DNA of 21,482 nucleotides from Sphingobacterium thalpophilum (lineage in GTDB: Bacteria; Bacteroidota; Bacteroidia; Flavobacteriales; Flavobacteriaceae): NCBI GenBank assembly GCA_943325255.2, contig CALPOS020000010.1, forward strand, positions 1-21,482, given 5' to 3'. The notes beneath the pieces are model-generated. The model saw only the letters and a list, made by a program, of their open reading frames with translations. It ran no database searches and was not told the origin of the DNA. Position 1 is the first letter of the stretch, and every line of letters begins with the position of its first letter. The position numbers were made by a program, and so were the translations under genes. Below are positions 14,434 through 21,482 of this stretch, in pieces.

Positions 14434-14504
14434 GAATTCATTTTAGGGTGTAAATCTAAATTGTTTTTTTGTATTGCTGTAGAAATTAACTTTTGTTTTA
14501 CGAC

Positions 14505-14537
14505 AAAAAAAATGCCTCATGATAGCAGAGACATTTT
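14505..14537 (-). terminator. Intrinsic terminator after endonuclease paralogue 2
   Basis: On the minus strand AAAATGTCTC (14537-14528) pairs with GAGGCATTTT (14518-14509) through one T-G wobble, with a 9-nt loop and a run of eight T (14512-14505 complement). It starts about 20 nt after the stop at 14558, a textbook Rho-independent terminator that separates the two endonuclease genes. Confidence 0.8.
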
Positions 14538-14557
14538 AATTTAGGTTTGCATCCAAT

Positions 14558-15643
14558 TTATTTCACAATCAATTTTTTTATCGCTGAAGCATCACCGGAA
14601 GACAATTTTATGAAGTAAAAACCAGAATTCAATTGCTCTAATACAAAGTTGTTTCCCTGCATTTCGGGCCTTTTAATTTCTCGAATTATTTGTCCATTTA
14701 TGCTTATGATTTGAATATTTTCAAGATCTATTGAAGATGAAATTGTCACAGTATTCGTAGATGTTGGATTGGGAAAAATTTGGGCGGAGTCAAGAATCTC
14801 AAAAGAAGAAACACCAAGTGGCGCCCCCCAAATACTTGTTACGTATGAATTGTTGTCAATAAATGGATTTCTGTTCTTTTGTCTTGCAGTGGTTCCGATG
14901 GCATTGTTTCTGGCAAATTCTCTTGGACTAACCGGATCAAGGGCATTCCAAGTCAATAGGATATTTAAGAAGGGCTGTGCAAATACATTTGTACTCGTGC
15001 CATCTAACATTTCGTAGGAGTAACCGTCTACAACATTTTCATATCTGGTTGCAAAATAGAAGAGACAACGGGCAATGTCACCTTTGAATTCGTCGATGGG
15101 CTCGAAAACAGTTCCACTATATCCTGCCGAATATCCTGAATTAAGATTAGAACCTCGTTTCGTTCCGTTTGTCCCGATCCAATTGTCATTATTCACTTTC
15201 CCGAATGGTAAATCACCTCTGATTCCATTGACATGTTTATCCGCTGGAACAACAAAATGAGCGTCAGAATACATAGGCGTCTCTGCATTAAAAACCGATT
15301 GTGGGATGAGGTGTTCTCGGTTATATCTTTCACATTCATTATTGCCAAGTGTTCCGTCATCTTGCCCATTTCCGTAGGTGAATTCACATTCAGATCCAGT
15401 TGGGTTTTCTGTATACATATCTAACATAGTTCCGTTATTTTCATAAAAGAAATCTTTGTCAGAAGTAAGGTAAGTGGTGTATAATCCTGCATATCCGCGA
15501 TCAGTACCTACTTTTATAATATTGTACAATTGTGTTTTTAATGCAAAACCGTTTCCAGTTGCCGAGTTATAATATCCCGCTGGAATTTGAGCGAAACCAA
15601 AGGTAAAAAGGAATATAAATAATAAGGTAAGACTTTTTTTCAT
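14558..15643 (-). CDS. Secreted endonuclease I family protein with T9SS tail (paralogue 2)
   Basis: A 361-residue relative of the gene at 13342. It has a signal peptide (about 1-19, GFAQ) and the endonuclease I motifs YNREHLIPQS (His111), DAHFVVPADKHVNGIRGD, KGDIARCLFYF and KNRNPFID (256-263). A type A T9SS sorting domain runs from IFPNPTSTNT to GFYFIKLS and KKLIVK. Its active-site segment VVPADKHVNGIRGD is closer to classical E. coli EndA (NLQPSVGEVNGDRGN) than that of paralogue 1, while the sorting domains resemble each other strongly. The start is 10 nt after the rRNA methyltransferase stop, with no terminator or clear promoter between, so co-transcription is likely. Confidence 0.9.
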   Translation of the reverse strand: MKKSLTLLFIFLFTFGFAQIPAGYYNSATGNGFALKTQLYNIIKVGTDRGYAGLYTTYLTSDKDFFYENNGTMLDMYTENPTGSECEFTYGNGQDDGTLGNNECERYNREHLIPQSVFNAETPMYSDAHFVVPADKHVNGIRGDLPFGKVNNDNWIGTNGTKRGSNLNSGYSAGYSGTVFEPIDEFKGDIARCLFYFATRYENVVDGYSYEMLDGTSTNVFAQPFLNILLTWNALDPVSPREFARNNAIGTTARQKNRNPFIDNNSYVTSIWGAPLGVSSFEILDSAQIFPNPTSTNTVTISSSIDLENIQIISINGQIIREIKRPEMQGNNFVLEQLNSGFYFIKLSSGDASAIKKLIVK

Positions 15644-15653
15644 GTAGGATGTA

Positions 15654-16871
15654 TTAATTTGTTTTTCGTTCTAGCAAAGCCATATAAAAACCGTCAAACC
15701 CAGACTCCGATGCTAGAATTTTCGAATCCTTAACAAAGGTAAAGTTTTTACCTGTCTCACCACTTAAGAAGTGCTTAATTTGTTCCTGATTTTCAGATGG
15801 TAAAACGGAACAAGTCGCATAAACCAATTTCCCTCCTGGTTTTACCATTTTAGAATAATTTTCTAAAACTTCAGTTTGTACTTTTTTGATATTTTCAATG
15901 AACTCTGGTTGTAGTTTCCACTTTGCATCTGGATTTCTTTTCAAAACTCCTAATCCGCTGCAAGGTGCGTCGATCAATACTCGATCGGCTTTTTCGTGCA
16001 GTTTTTTAATGACTTTTGTCGAGTCGATAATGCGATATTCTATGTTGAAAGCGCTATTTCTTTTAGCTCTTAGTTTGAGTTGCTTGAGTTTACTTTCGTA
16101 CAAATCCATGGCGATCAATTGTCCTTTATTTTCCATAATGGAAGCAATATGCAAGGTTTTTCCTCCAGCGCCAGCACACGCATCTACGACACGCATTCCT
16201 GGTTTTACCTCAAGGAAATGCGCGACTAATTGTGAATTGGCGTCTTGCACTTCAAAAAAACCCTCTTTGAAAGCATCGGTCAAAAACACATTGGCTCTTT
16301 CTTTGAGAACTAATGCATCTGGTTGGTCTTTTAAGTATTCGGTTTCAATATTCAGATCCATTAAGATCGCTCTTAATTTATCTTTGGTGGTTTTAAGTGT
16401 GTTGACTCTCAGAATTACTTTTGCCGGTTGATTTTGAGCGGCAATTTCTTTCGCCCAAATTTTTTCTCCTAATTCCTTTACACCAAGTTCATCCATCCAA
16501 TCTGGAATAGATTCTTTGAAAGTTCTGATTTTTGACAATTCATCGAAACGGCCTTTAATTTTTCGCTCTGGTGTTCCTTCCAATTGTTTCCAGTCGGGAA
16601 TTGGATAACCTCGCAAAACTGCCCAAACGGAAAACATTCTCCACAGATTCTCTCTATTATAGGGTTCTTTAACTTCTGCTATTTCTGCGTAAAGTCTTTT
16701 CCAACGAACGATCTCATAGATGGTTTCTGCCACAAATTTTCGATCAGAACTTCCCCAGCGTTTGTCTTTTTTTAATGCTCTTGCTACCATTTTGTCGGCA
16801 TATTCTCCTTCATTGAAGATGGAGTTTAAGGAGTCGATGGTCGTGTAAACTAAATTTCTGTGTAATCTCAT
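15654..16871 (-). CDS. RsmB/NOP2-family rRNA (cytosine-5) methyltransferase
   Basis: SAM-dependent RNA m5C methyltransferase of the RsmB/Nol1/Nop2 family, most likely acting on 16S rRNA. The 405-residue protein has an N-terminal helical NusB-like region (about 1-140) and then the Rossmann methyltransferase domain. Landmarks are the SAM motif DACAGAGGKT (230-239), motif IV APCSGLG with Cys304, which assists release, motif VI YATCSVLPSENQ with the nucleophilic Cys354, and the last strand GFDGFYMALLERK. Both catalytic cysteines are present, so it should be active. An exact TACCTTTG promoter element lies at 16889-16896. It appears to be co-transcribed with the following secreted nuclease. Whether the target is exactly C967 (RsmB) cannot be decided here. 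Confidence 0.9.
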   Translation of the reverse strand: MRLHRNLVYTTIDSLNSIFNEGEYADKMVARALKKDKRWGSSDRKFVAETIYEIVRWKRLYAEIAEVKEPYNRENLWRMFSVWAVLRGYPIPDWKQLEGTPERKIKGRFDELSKIRTFKESIPDWMDELGVKELGEKIWAKEIAAQNQPAKVILRVNTLKTTKDKLRAILMDLNIETEYLKDQPDALVLKERANVFLTDAFKEGFFEVQDANSQLVAHFLEVKPGMRVVDACAGAGGKTLHIASIMENKGQLIAMDLYESKLKQLKLRAKRNSAFNIEYRIIDSTKVIKKLHEKADRVLIDAPCSGLGVLKRNPDAKWKLQPEFIENIKKVQTEVLENYSKMVKPGGKLVYATCSVLPSENQEQIKHFLSGETGKNFTFVKDSKILASESGFDGFYMALLERKTN

Positions 16872-16888
16872 TTTTTCTAATTGTGGCG

Positions 16889-16896
16889 CAAAGGTA
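16889..16896 (-). promoter_or_regulatory. -7 element of the rRNA methyltransferase gene
   Basis: The minus strand reads TACCTTTG followed by CGCCAC, an exact TAnnTTTG match 17 nt before the ATG at 16871, leaving a leader of about 10 nt. It is the same octamer as in front of the cysteine desulfurase gene. The rest of 16872-16987 is the divergent upstream region of the hydrolase. Confidence 0.5.
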
Positions 16897-16987
16897 GTAC
16901 TAAATGATGAATGAAAATTAGATTTGTCAGATGTTCATCAATATTGCAAATGAAGATTTCATACATTTACGATAAAAATACTAAGTA

Positions 16988-18178
16988 ATGACTACAGAAA
17001 CACAAAACCATTTTTTGTCCACAGTGCTGTTTTTGATTTTTTCAACGATGCCTGCTTGGAGTCAACCGTTTGCCATAGGACATACTACCATTAACTTTAT
17101 TGATGCTTCGCGAGGAAATAGGAGTATAGCGACGGAAATATATTATCCCGCAGATATCAATGGAGATGACGTTCCTTTGACAGCGACTACTGCTCAGTCT
17201 TTTCCTGTTTTAACTTTTGGACATGGATTCGTCATGACTTGGGATGCATATCAGAACCTATGGGAATCACTTGTTCCGAAAGGTTATATTATGGCTTTCC
17301 CAAAAACGGAAGGTGGATTGTCCCCATCACATGCGGAATTTGGAAAGGATTTGGCCTTTGTATCTTCTCAGATTTTCAATTTAGGGATGCTTCCAAGTAG
17401 CCAGTTTTTCAATAGAGTGAGTATGATGAATGCGGTAATGGGGCACAGCATGGGCGGTGGCGCTGCTTTCTTGGCACCGCAATATAATCCGAATATTAAG
17501 ACAATAGTTACTTTGGCTGCCGCAGAAACAAATCCGTCGGCGATTGATGCCGCAAATAATATTATCATTCCAGCATTAGTAATAGCTGGATCAAACGATT
17601 GTGTGACACCTCCAGTTTCAAATCAAGTTTCAATGTATGATGCTTTAGTTAGCGCTTGCAAAACGTATGTATCGATAAGCGGTGGCAGTCATTGTCAAAT
17701 GGCGAATAGTAATTTTCTATGCAATTTTGGTGAAGCAACTTGCACACCGCAGCCAACTATTACAAGAGATGAGCAACATATTGTACTTGAAGCGTATCTT
17801 AGTTTATGGTTGGAAGCGCAGTTGAAAGTTGATTGTGTTGCTGGTTTAAATTTTAATTCTTTGATCAACTCAGATTCCCGCGTTACTTTTCAGAAAAATT
17901 GTGCACAATGTGAGCCACTAGAAACTTCAGCTGTCCAAAAAAAAAATAAAATAGCACTATTTCCCAATCCTTTTTCATCAAGCTTGCATATAAGTAATGT
18001 CGATAAAGAACAGTTTACGATTAATTTGTATGATAGTGCAGCTCGGATGTTATTATCTTCTAAAGTCGCTGAAAATCAAGATTATTTAGATACGACAACG
18101 TTATCTGCAGGAATGTATTGGTATGAAATTATATGCAATGATGGTGTCAGCGCGAAAGGGAAAATAATCAAGAACTAG
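16988..18178 (+). CDS. Secreted alpha/beta hydrolase (cutinase/PETase-like) with T9SS tail
   Basis: A 396-residue exported esterase-type hydrolase. The predicted triad is Ser154 in GHSMGGG (152-158), Asp204 in AGSNDCVTPP and His235 in SGGSHCQMANSN; the oxyanion loop is FGHGF (77-81). The spacing and the words ND..P and GGSHxxxANS resemble the cutinase/PET-hydrolase branch. Cys205 and Cys236 each follow a triad residue directly and could form an active-site disulfide (inference). The C-terminus, from ALFPNPFSSS to LSAGMYWYEI and GKIIKN, is a T9SS sorting domain. The signal peptide (to about AWSQ, residue 26) is odd because its N-region has a Glu and no Lys/Arg, yet an in-frame stop lies 1 codon upstream of the ATG. 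TACATTTA at 16962-16969 is a weak -7 candidate. A chlorophyllase or dienelactone-hydrolase-like role is an alternative. Confidence 0.8.
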   Translation: MTTETQNHFLSTVLFLIFSTMPAWSQPFAIGHTTINFIDASRGNRSIATEIYYPADINGDDVPLTATTAQSFPVLTFGHGFVMTWDAYQNLWESLVPKGYIMAFPKTEGGLSPSHAEFGKDLAFVSSQIFNLGMLPSSQFFNRVSMMNAVMGHSMGGGAAFLAPQYNPNIKTIVTLAAAETNPSAIDAANNIIIPALVIAGSNDCVTPPVSNQVSMYDALVSACKTYVSISGGSHCQMANSNFLCNFGEATCTPQPTITRDEQHIVLEAYLSLWLEAQLKVDCVAGLNFNSLINSDSRVTFQKNCAQCEPLETSAVQKKNKIALFPNPFSSSLHISNVDKEQFTINLYDSAARMLLSSKVAENQDYLDTTTLSAGMYWYEIICNDGVSAKGKIIKN

Positions 18179-18191
18179 AATTTACTTGATT
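18166..18191. other. Hairpin spanning the convergent stop codons of hydrolase and kup
   Basis: AATCAAG (18166-18172) is perfectly complementary to CTTGATT (18185-18191). The 12-nt loop contains both stop codons (TAG of the hydrolase, TAA of kup). No T tract follows on either strand, so it is at best a weak transcription terminator. Confidence 0.3.
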
Positions 18192-20155
18192 CGATCGAGA
18201 TGAATCTTTTCAGGCGCATGCAAAACCAGAGGAAATTGTTCCACTTTTACAGAGCTGCTATCCAATCCGAATCCTTTTTCCTCCGACAAACTGAATTTCT
18301 TCATAATGAAATAAGCATTCATAACTATTTTTTCAAAGAAGTTCACATCGCTATCGTTTGATAAGAATTTTTCTGAAAGCACAAATTTGAAATCACCGAG
18401 AATGTTATTTTTGTTTAATGATTCGTAACGGCTGGTTATATCAACTTCTCCATTGCTTACCATGTCTTTGATTACTTCTTTAAACATCAAATTAATTTTG
18501 GTAGGTTCACGGAATCCAAGATAGAAATCGATACGGTAAATGTCGTCGGGAACGATTTCAATTACTTTGTACGATTTTCGGTATGGTTCACTCATCACAT
18601 TTACATGGATAAACCAATAAATATCCGCTCTTTTCGGTCTTTTCTGAAGAATCGAGTACATTACTTTTTCCTCAATTTCATCTGCTCTTGTAGAGTTGGT
18701 CATATACACCAAGTGCGTTGCATATTTTGGAATAGAAAGGTCCACACTTAACTCAGCTAGTACTTTTTTGTAGTCGTTAATTTTTACAATTTTCGTGTAA
18801 TTTTTACTAATTCGTTTGGCCAAAAACCAAGTTGACATAATGCCAATTAGAACAACAGCAATAAACAAAGTTACAAAACCACCATCGAAGAATTTTACAA
18901 TATTAGCAGCTAGAAAGCTAAATTCTATCGTCAAGTAAACGAGAATTATTGGTGCAATAAAGTACCACTTTACCCTTTTCATAATTAAGTAAAAATTGAG
19001 CAAAATAGTCGTCATAATCATGCATAAAACGATAGCTAGACCGTAGGCATGCTCCATGTTACTTGATTCCTTAAAATATAATACGATACCGACACAACCT
19101 AGAAATAGCAACCAGTTGATAGAAGGAATGTACAATTGTCCTTTCACATCTGTTGGGAACTTAATTTTCACTTTAGGCCAAAAATTTAAGCGCATGGCTT
19201 CGTTAATTAGGGTAAACGATCCACTAATCAATGCTTGCGACGCAATCACGGCTGCTAAAGTTGCAATCACAATTCCAATTGGCTGAAACCAGACAGGCAT
19301 CATAAGGTAAAACGGATTTGGATTGGAACTACCTAATTCTGCTAAAGTTTTGCCTTCATGAAGTAATAAGTACGCTCCTTGCCCGAAATAGTTAATTACT
19401 AAAGTTAATTTTACAAATATCCAGCTAATTCGTATGTTTCTTCTGCCGCAATGACCCATATCAGAGTACAATGCTTCTGCTCCAGTAGTACAAAGGAAGA
19501 CCGCTCCAAGAATAAAAAAACCTTGACTACTAACGTCAGACGTTAGTAAATGATAAGCATAATAAGGGTTTATCGCATTGAATACTTCTAGATTAGTACA
19601 CATTTGGACCATTCCGAGTATGCCCAACATCGAGAACCAAATCAACATCATGGGCGCAAAAAATTTGCCGACGAGTTTCGTTCCAAATTGTTGAATAGTA
19701 AATAAGATAAACAAGATGGTTATTACAATTGGTATCGTTGGAATATCTGGTTTAAAAATCCGCAGTCCTTCAACGGCAGAAGAAACAGAAATGGGCGGTG
19801 TGATAATTCCATCGGCTAATAATGCACTTCCTCCTATTATGGCAGGAACAATTAACCATTGAATTTTTGTTTTTTTTACAAGAGCGTACAAGGCGAAAAT
19901 TCCACCTTCACCGTGATTATCAGCACTCAATGTTAAAATTACATATTTCAGCGTTGTTTGTAATGTAAGTGTCCAAAAGATACAAGATAATCCTCCAAGA
20001 ACTAAATCTTTCGATATGATACTGTTGTCGATGATGGCTTTCATTACGTATAATGGCGAAGTTCCAATATCACCGTAAATAATACCTAACGTAATTAATA
20101 AACCTGCAGCAGAAAGCTTGCTATGAAGTTGATGCGAGTGACTATTTGAACTCAT
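18182..20155 (-). CDS. kup: Kup-type potassium uptake permease
   Basis: A 657-residue K+ (probably K+/H+ symport) transporter of the KUP/HAK/KT family, of normal length. The family N-terminus is clear: LITLGIIYGDIGTSPLYVMKA (about 21-40), with Asp29 of GDIGTSP. DNHGEGGIFALYAL and LADGIITPPISVSSAVEGL follow, then FLCTTGAEALYSDMGHCGRRNIRISW. Twelve membrane segments are spread over about 15-445. The C-terminal about 210 residues form the cytoplasmic domain typical of Kup. It is a single-gene unit with an exact -7 element at 20178-20185. It ends 3 nt from the convergent hydrolase gene with no strong terminator between. Confidence 0.96.
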   Translation of the reverse strand: MSSNSHSHQLHSKLSAAGLLITLGIIYGDIGTSPLYVMKAIIDNSIISKDLVLGGLSCIFWTLTLQTTLKYVILTLSADNHGEGGIFALYALVKKTKIQWLIVPAIIGGSALLADGIITPPISVSSAVEGLRIFKPDIPTIPIVITILFILFTIQQFGTKLVGKFFAPMMLIWFSMLGILGMVQMCTNLEVFNAINPYYAYHLLTSDVSSQGFFILGAVFLCTTGAEALYSDMGHCGRRNIRISWIFVKLTLVINYFGQGAYLLLHEGKTLAELGSSNPNPFYLMMPVWFQPIGIVIATLAAVIASQALISGSFTLINEAMRLNFWPKVKIKFPTDVKGQLYIPSINWLLFLGCVGIVLYFKESSNMEHAYGLAIVLCMIMTTILLNFYLIMKRVKWYFIAPIILVYLTIEFSFLAANIVKFFDGGFVTLFIAVVLIGIMSTWFLAKRISKNYTKIVKINDYKKVLAELSVDLSIPKYATHLVYMTNSTRADEIEEKVMYSILQKRPKRADIYWFIHVNVMSEPYRKSYKVIEIVPDDIYRIDFYLGFREPTKINLMFKEVIKDMVSNGEVDITSRYESLNKNNILGDFKFVLSEKFLSNDSDVNFFEKIVMNAYFIMKKFSLSEEKGFGLDSSSVKVEQFPLVLHAPEKIHLDRIK

Positions 20156-20177
20156 GAAATGCTATTGAAAAAGAGAG

Positions 20178-20185
20178 CAAATATA
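20178..20185 (-). promoter_or_regulatory. -7 element of kup
   Basis: The minus strand reads TATATTTG, an exact TAnnTTTG match 22 nt before the kup ATG at 20155. It lies about 20 nt beyond the terminator of the preceding gene. Confidence 0.5.
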
Positions 20186-20206
20186 TTATTTTTTACTGCG
20201 GGAAAT

Positions 20207-20236
20207 AAAAAAGGCAACGAATATTTTCATTGCCTT
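20207..20236 (-). terminator. Intrinsic terminator of the Tyr/Trp-rich secreted protein gene
   Basis: On the minus strand AAGGCAA (20236-20230) pairs with TTGCCTT (20217-20211); beyond one mismatch GAA/TTC continues the stem to a 4-nt loop. A T run follows (20212-20207 complement). It lies about 28 nt after the stop codon at 20265. Confidence 0.7.
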
Positions 20237-20264
20237 AAATTTATTACTAAGTGTCTTTTATTAA

Positions 20265-21482
20265 TTAACCTCGTCGTGAAGTATAAGCACTATTTTGTCT
20301 TCCGGTATTTTCACTTCTTGAATTGGATTCTTTTCTGCTTTGAGAGAAATTACTGCGAGTGTTTTCCATGCGACTATTGTTTTTTGAGGGCGAATTTTGA
20401 TAAGAATTTCCATTTCGAGTCTCTGGAATTCTATTTGGTTTGTATTCTGAATTCGATTGCATATTTCTACTTCCATTTGAAGGATATTGTCTGACAACTT
20501 CATTCGAGGTATTTGGAATATTGCTATGAATTGAAGTCCTCGTTCCACTTAAAGCAACTTGCCTGCCGTTTTCATTAAATTGACGTGGCGCAGTTTTACT
20601 TATCGAATTCCTTGATGAAGTAAAAGAATTGCTTCTTCCTCGCTCATTATTCCTTGTTGAAGTTGAATTTCGAGTTGGAGTAGCTTTGATATCATAAGAA
20701 CTATTTCGTGATGTTTTAATTTCTCTACTCGAATATTCGTTTTTTCGATTTTCATTTCGACCAGTGTAGGCTAAATCATTTCGAGTTGAAAGATTCTTTA
20801 CCGTTCTTGTTCGGTCGAGCTCGTAGCGGTTTTTTACGTTATTGTTTCGATAGGCAAATCCACGATTTGGAGCTGTTCTCTCACAATAATTGGATCTTCT
20901 GCCTTCATACAAAGCTACTGCTCTGTGACAACTTCTATAATTTACGTAATTATAATGATGGTTGAAATTGATGTGTAAACCGATATTATTTCGGTATCTA
21001 AATACAGGACAAGGCGTCCATGCGTAATAAAAGGTTGGATAATAATTCCAATACCAGATCGAGCAATAAGGTCTGTAAGTTGGGATCCAAAAAGAAGAGT
21101 AGATTATTGGAGTGGCAACATAAACCGGTTCGTAAATATAATTGTGACCGTACATATAAACATCGCCAACTACCTGCACTTGTATCTGATTATTGCGAAC
21201 TTTTTCAACTTCAATGGTGGCAACATCTTGATAAATATCTCTGCCAAGAACGGCTTGAACAACGATTAGATGGGCATTTTCATCTATAGATTCAATAACT
21301 CTTAAATAATCTACTTGATTGTCATCATTTAAATCTAGATTAGAAATTTGAATTTTCGGGTCGTTCAGTTGTCTTTCAAAATCTTCTAAATCTTTTGCAT
21401 CACCGAAGATGGAAGCTATGGCTCTTAAATCTAAATTATCACTAATTTCAGAGCTAGAGGCATTTATAGTAGTTCGGTCTTG
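20265..21482 (-). CDS. Secreted Tyr/Trp-rich and Arg/Ser/Asn-rich protein, 5' end outside window
   Basis: The frame is open from the right edge to the stop at 20265, giving at least 405 residues; the GTG at 21179 is internal (a valine in VQVVGDVYMYG) and not the start. The visible N-terminal part (about 1-100) has a globular look, with the acidic LDLNDDNQVDYLRV, similar to an EF-hand-like loop, and then HLIVVQAVLGRDIYQDVATIEVE. A segment of about 70 residues very rich in Tyr, Trp and Pro follows. The last about 235 residues are low-complexity Arg/Ser/Asn/Thr with many TRN and SRN words. I recall similar proteins across Bacteroidota, without known function. Export is likely from composition, but the signal peptide lies outside the window. 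The C-terminus lacks a T9SS sorting domain. Confidence 0.75.
   Translation of the reverse strand, partial: QDRTTINASSSEISDNLDLRAIASIFGDAKDLEDFERQLNDPKIQISNLDLNDDNQVDYLRVIESIDENAHLIVVQAVLGRDIYQDVATIEVEKVRNNQIQVQVVGDVYMYGHNYIYEPVYVATPIIYSSFWIPTYRPYCSIWYWNYYPTFYYAWTPCPVFRYRNNIGLHINFNHHYNYVNYRSCHRAVALYEGRRSNYCERTAPNRGFAYRNNNVKNRYELDRTRTVKNLSTRNDLAYTGRNENRKNEYSSREIKTSRNSSYDIKATPTRNSTSTRNNERGRSNSFTSSRNSISKTAPRQFNENGRQVALSGTRTSIHSNIPNTSNEVVRQYPSNGSRNMQSNSEYKPNRIPETRNGNSYQNSPSKNNSRMENTRSNFSQSRKESNSRSENTGRQNSAYTSRRG

Noticed and set aside
20159..20494. Plus-strand open frame of 111 codons
   Set aside because: It lies across the kup promoter, a terminator and the antisense of the Arg/Ser/Asn-rich tail. 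Its Cys/Phe/Tyr-rich composition is that of a shadow frame.

Overview
The window looks like chromosomal core sequence of a Flavobacterium-like member of the Bacteroidota. Four things point there: low GC content; seven exact matches to the Bacteroidota -7 promoter motif TAnnTTTG just upstream of gene starts, with few recognisable Shine-Dalgarno sites; three proteins with C-terminal type IX secretion (T9SS) sorting domains; and lineage-typical families (DUF4293, a Rho with a long Asn/Gln-rich insert, a Tyr/Trp-rich secreted protein). I see no phage, plasmid, transposase, CRISPR array, rRNA or tRNA.

Layout. 1-2462: the C-terminal end of an Smr-domain protein, a lipoprotein built of two repeats, and a cysteine desulfurase. 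2459-4968: an mlaE-mlaF-mlaD operon for lipid transport across the envelope. 5105-8999: a SnoaL-like lipoprotein, dihydrolipoamide dehydrogenase and an ABC exporter, all on the minus strand. 9000-10219: truA flanked by two inverted copies of a roughly 110-125 bp intergenic element. 10220-13253: a YfcE-like phosphoesterase, a DUF4293 membrane protein and transcription terminator Rho. 13342-18178: a secretome cluster of two endonuclease I paralogues and an alpha/beta hydrolase, all with T9SS tails, plus an RsmB-type rRNA methyltransferase. 18182-21482: Kup potassium transporter and an unfinished secreted Tyr/Trp- and Arg/Ser/Asn-rich protein.

Functionally these are mostly independent housekeeping transcription units. 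The coherent parts are the Mla operon (outer-membrane lipid asymmetry) and the T9SS-exported hydrolases, which probably feed the cell by degrading extracellular DNA and ester substrates.

I found no convincing new multi-gene system. The least explained signal is the non-coding repeat content around truA, yfcE and rho. Two diverged copies of one element keep the same bulged stem although the paired arms differ in sequence, which suggests selection on structure. Next to them are an octamer-periodic inverted repeat and a strong hairpin at a convergent gene junction. The other leads are a secreted hydrolase with PETase/cutinase-like active-site context and an internally duplicated lipoprotein.
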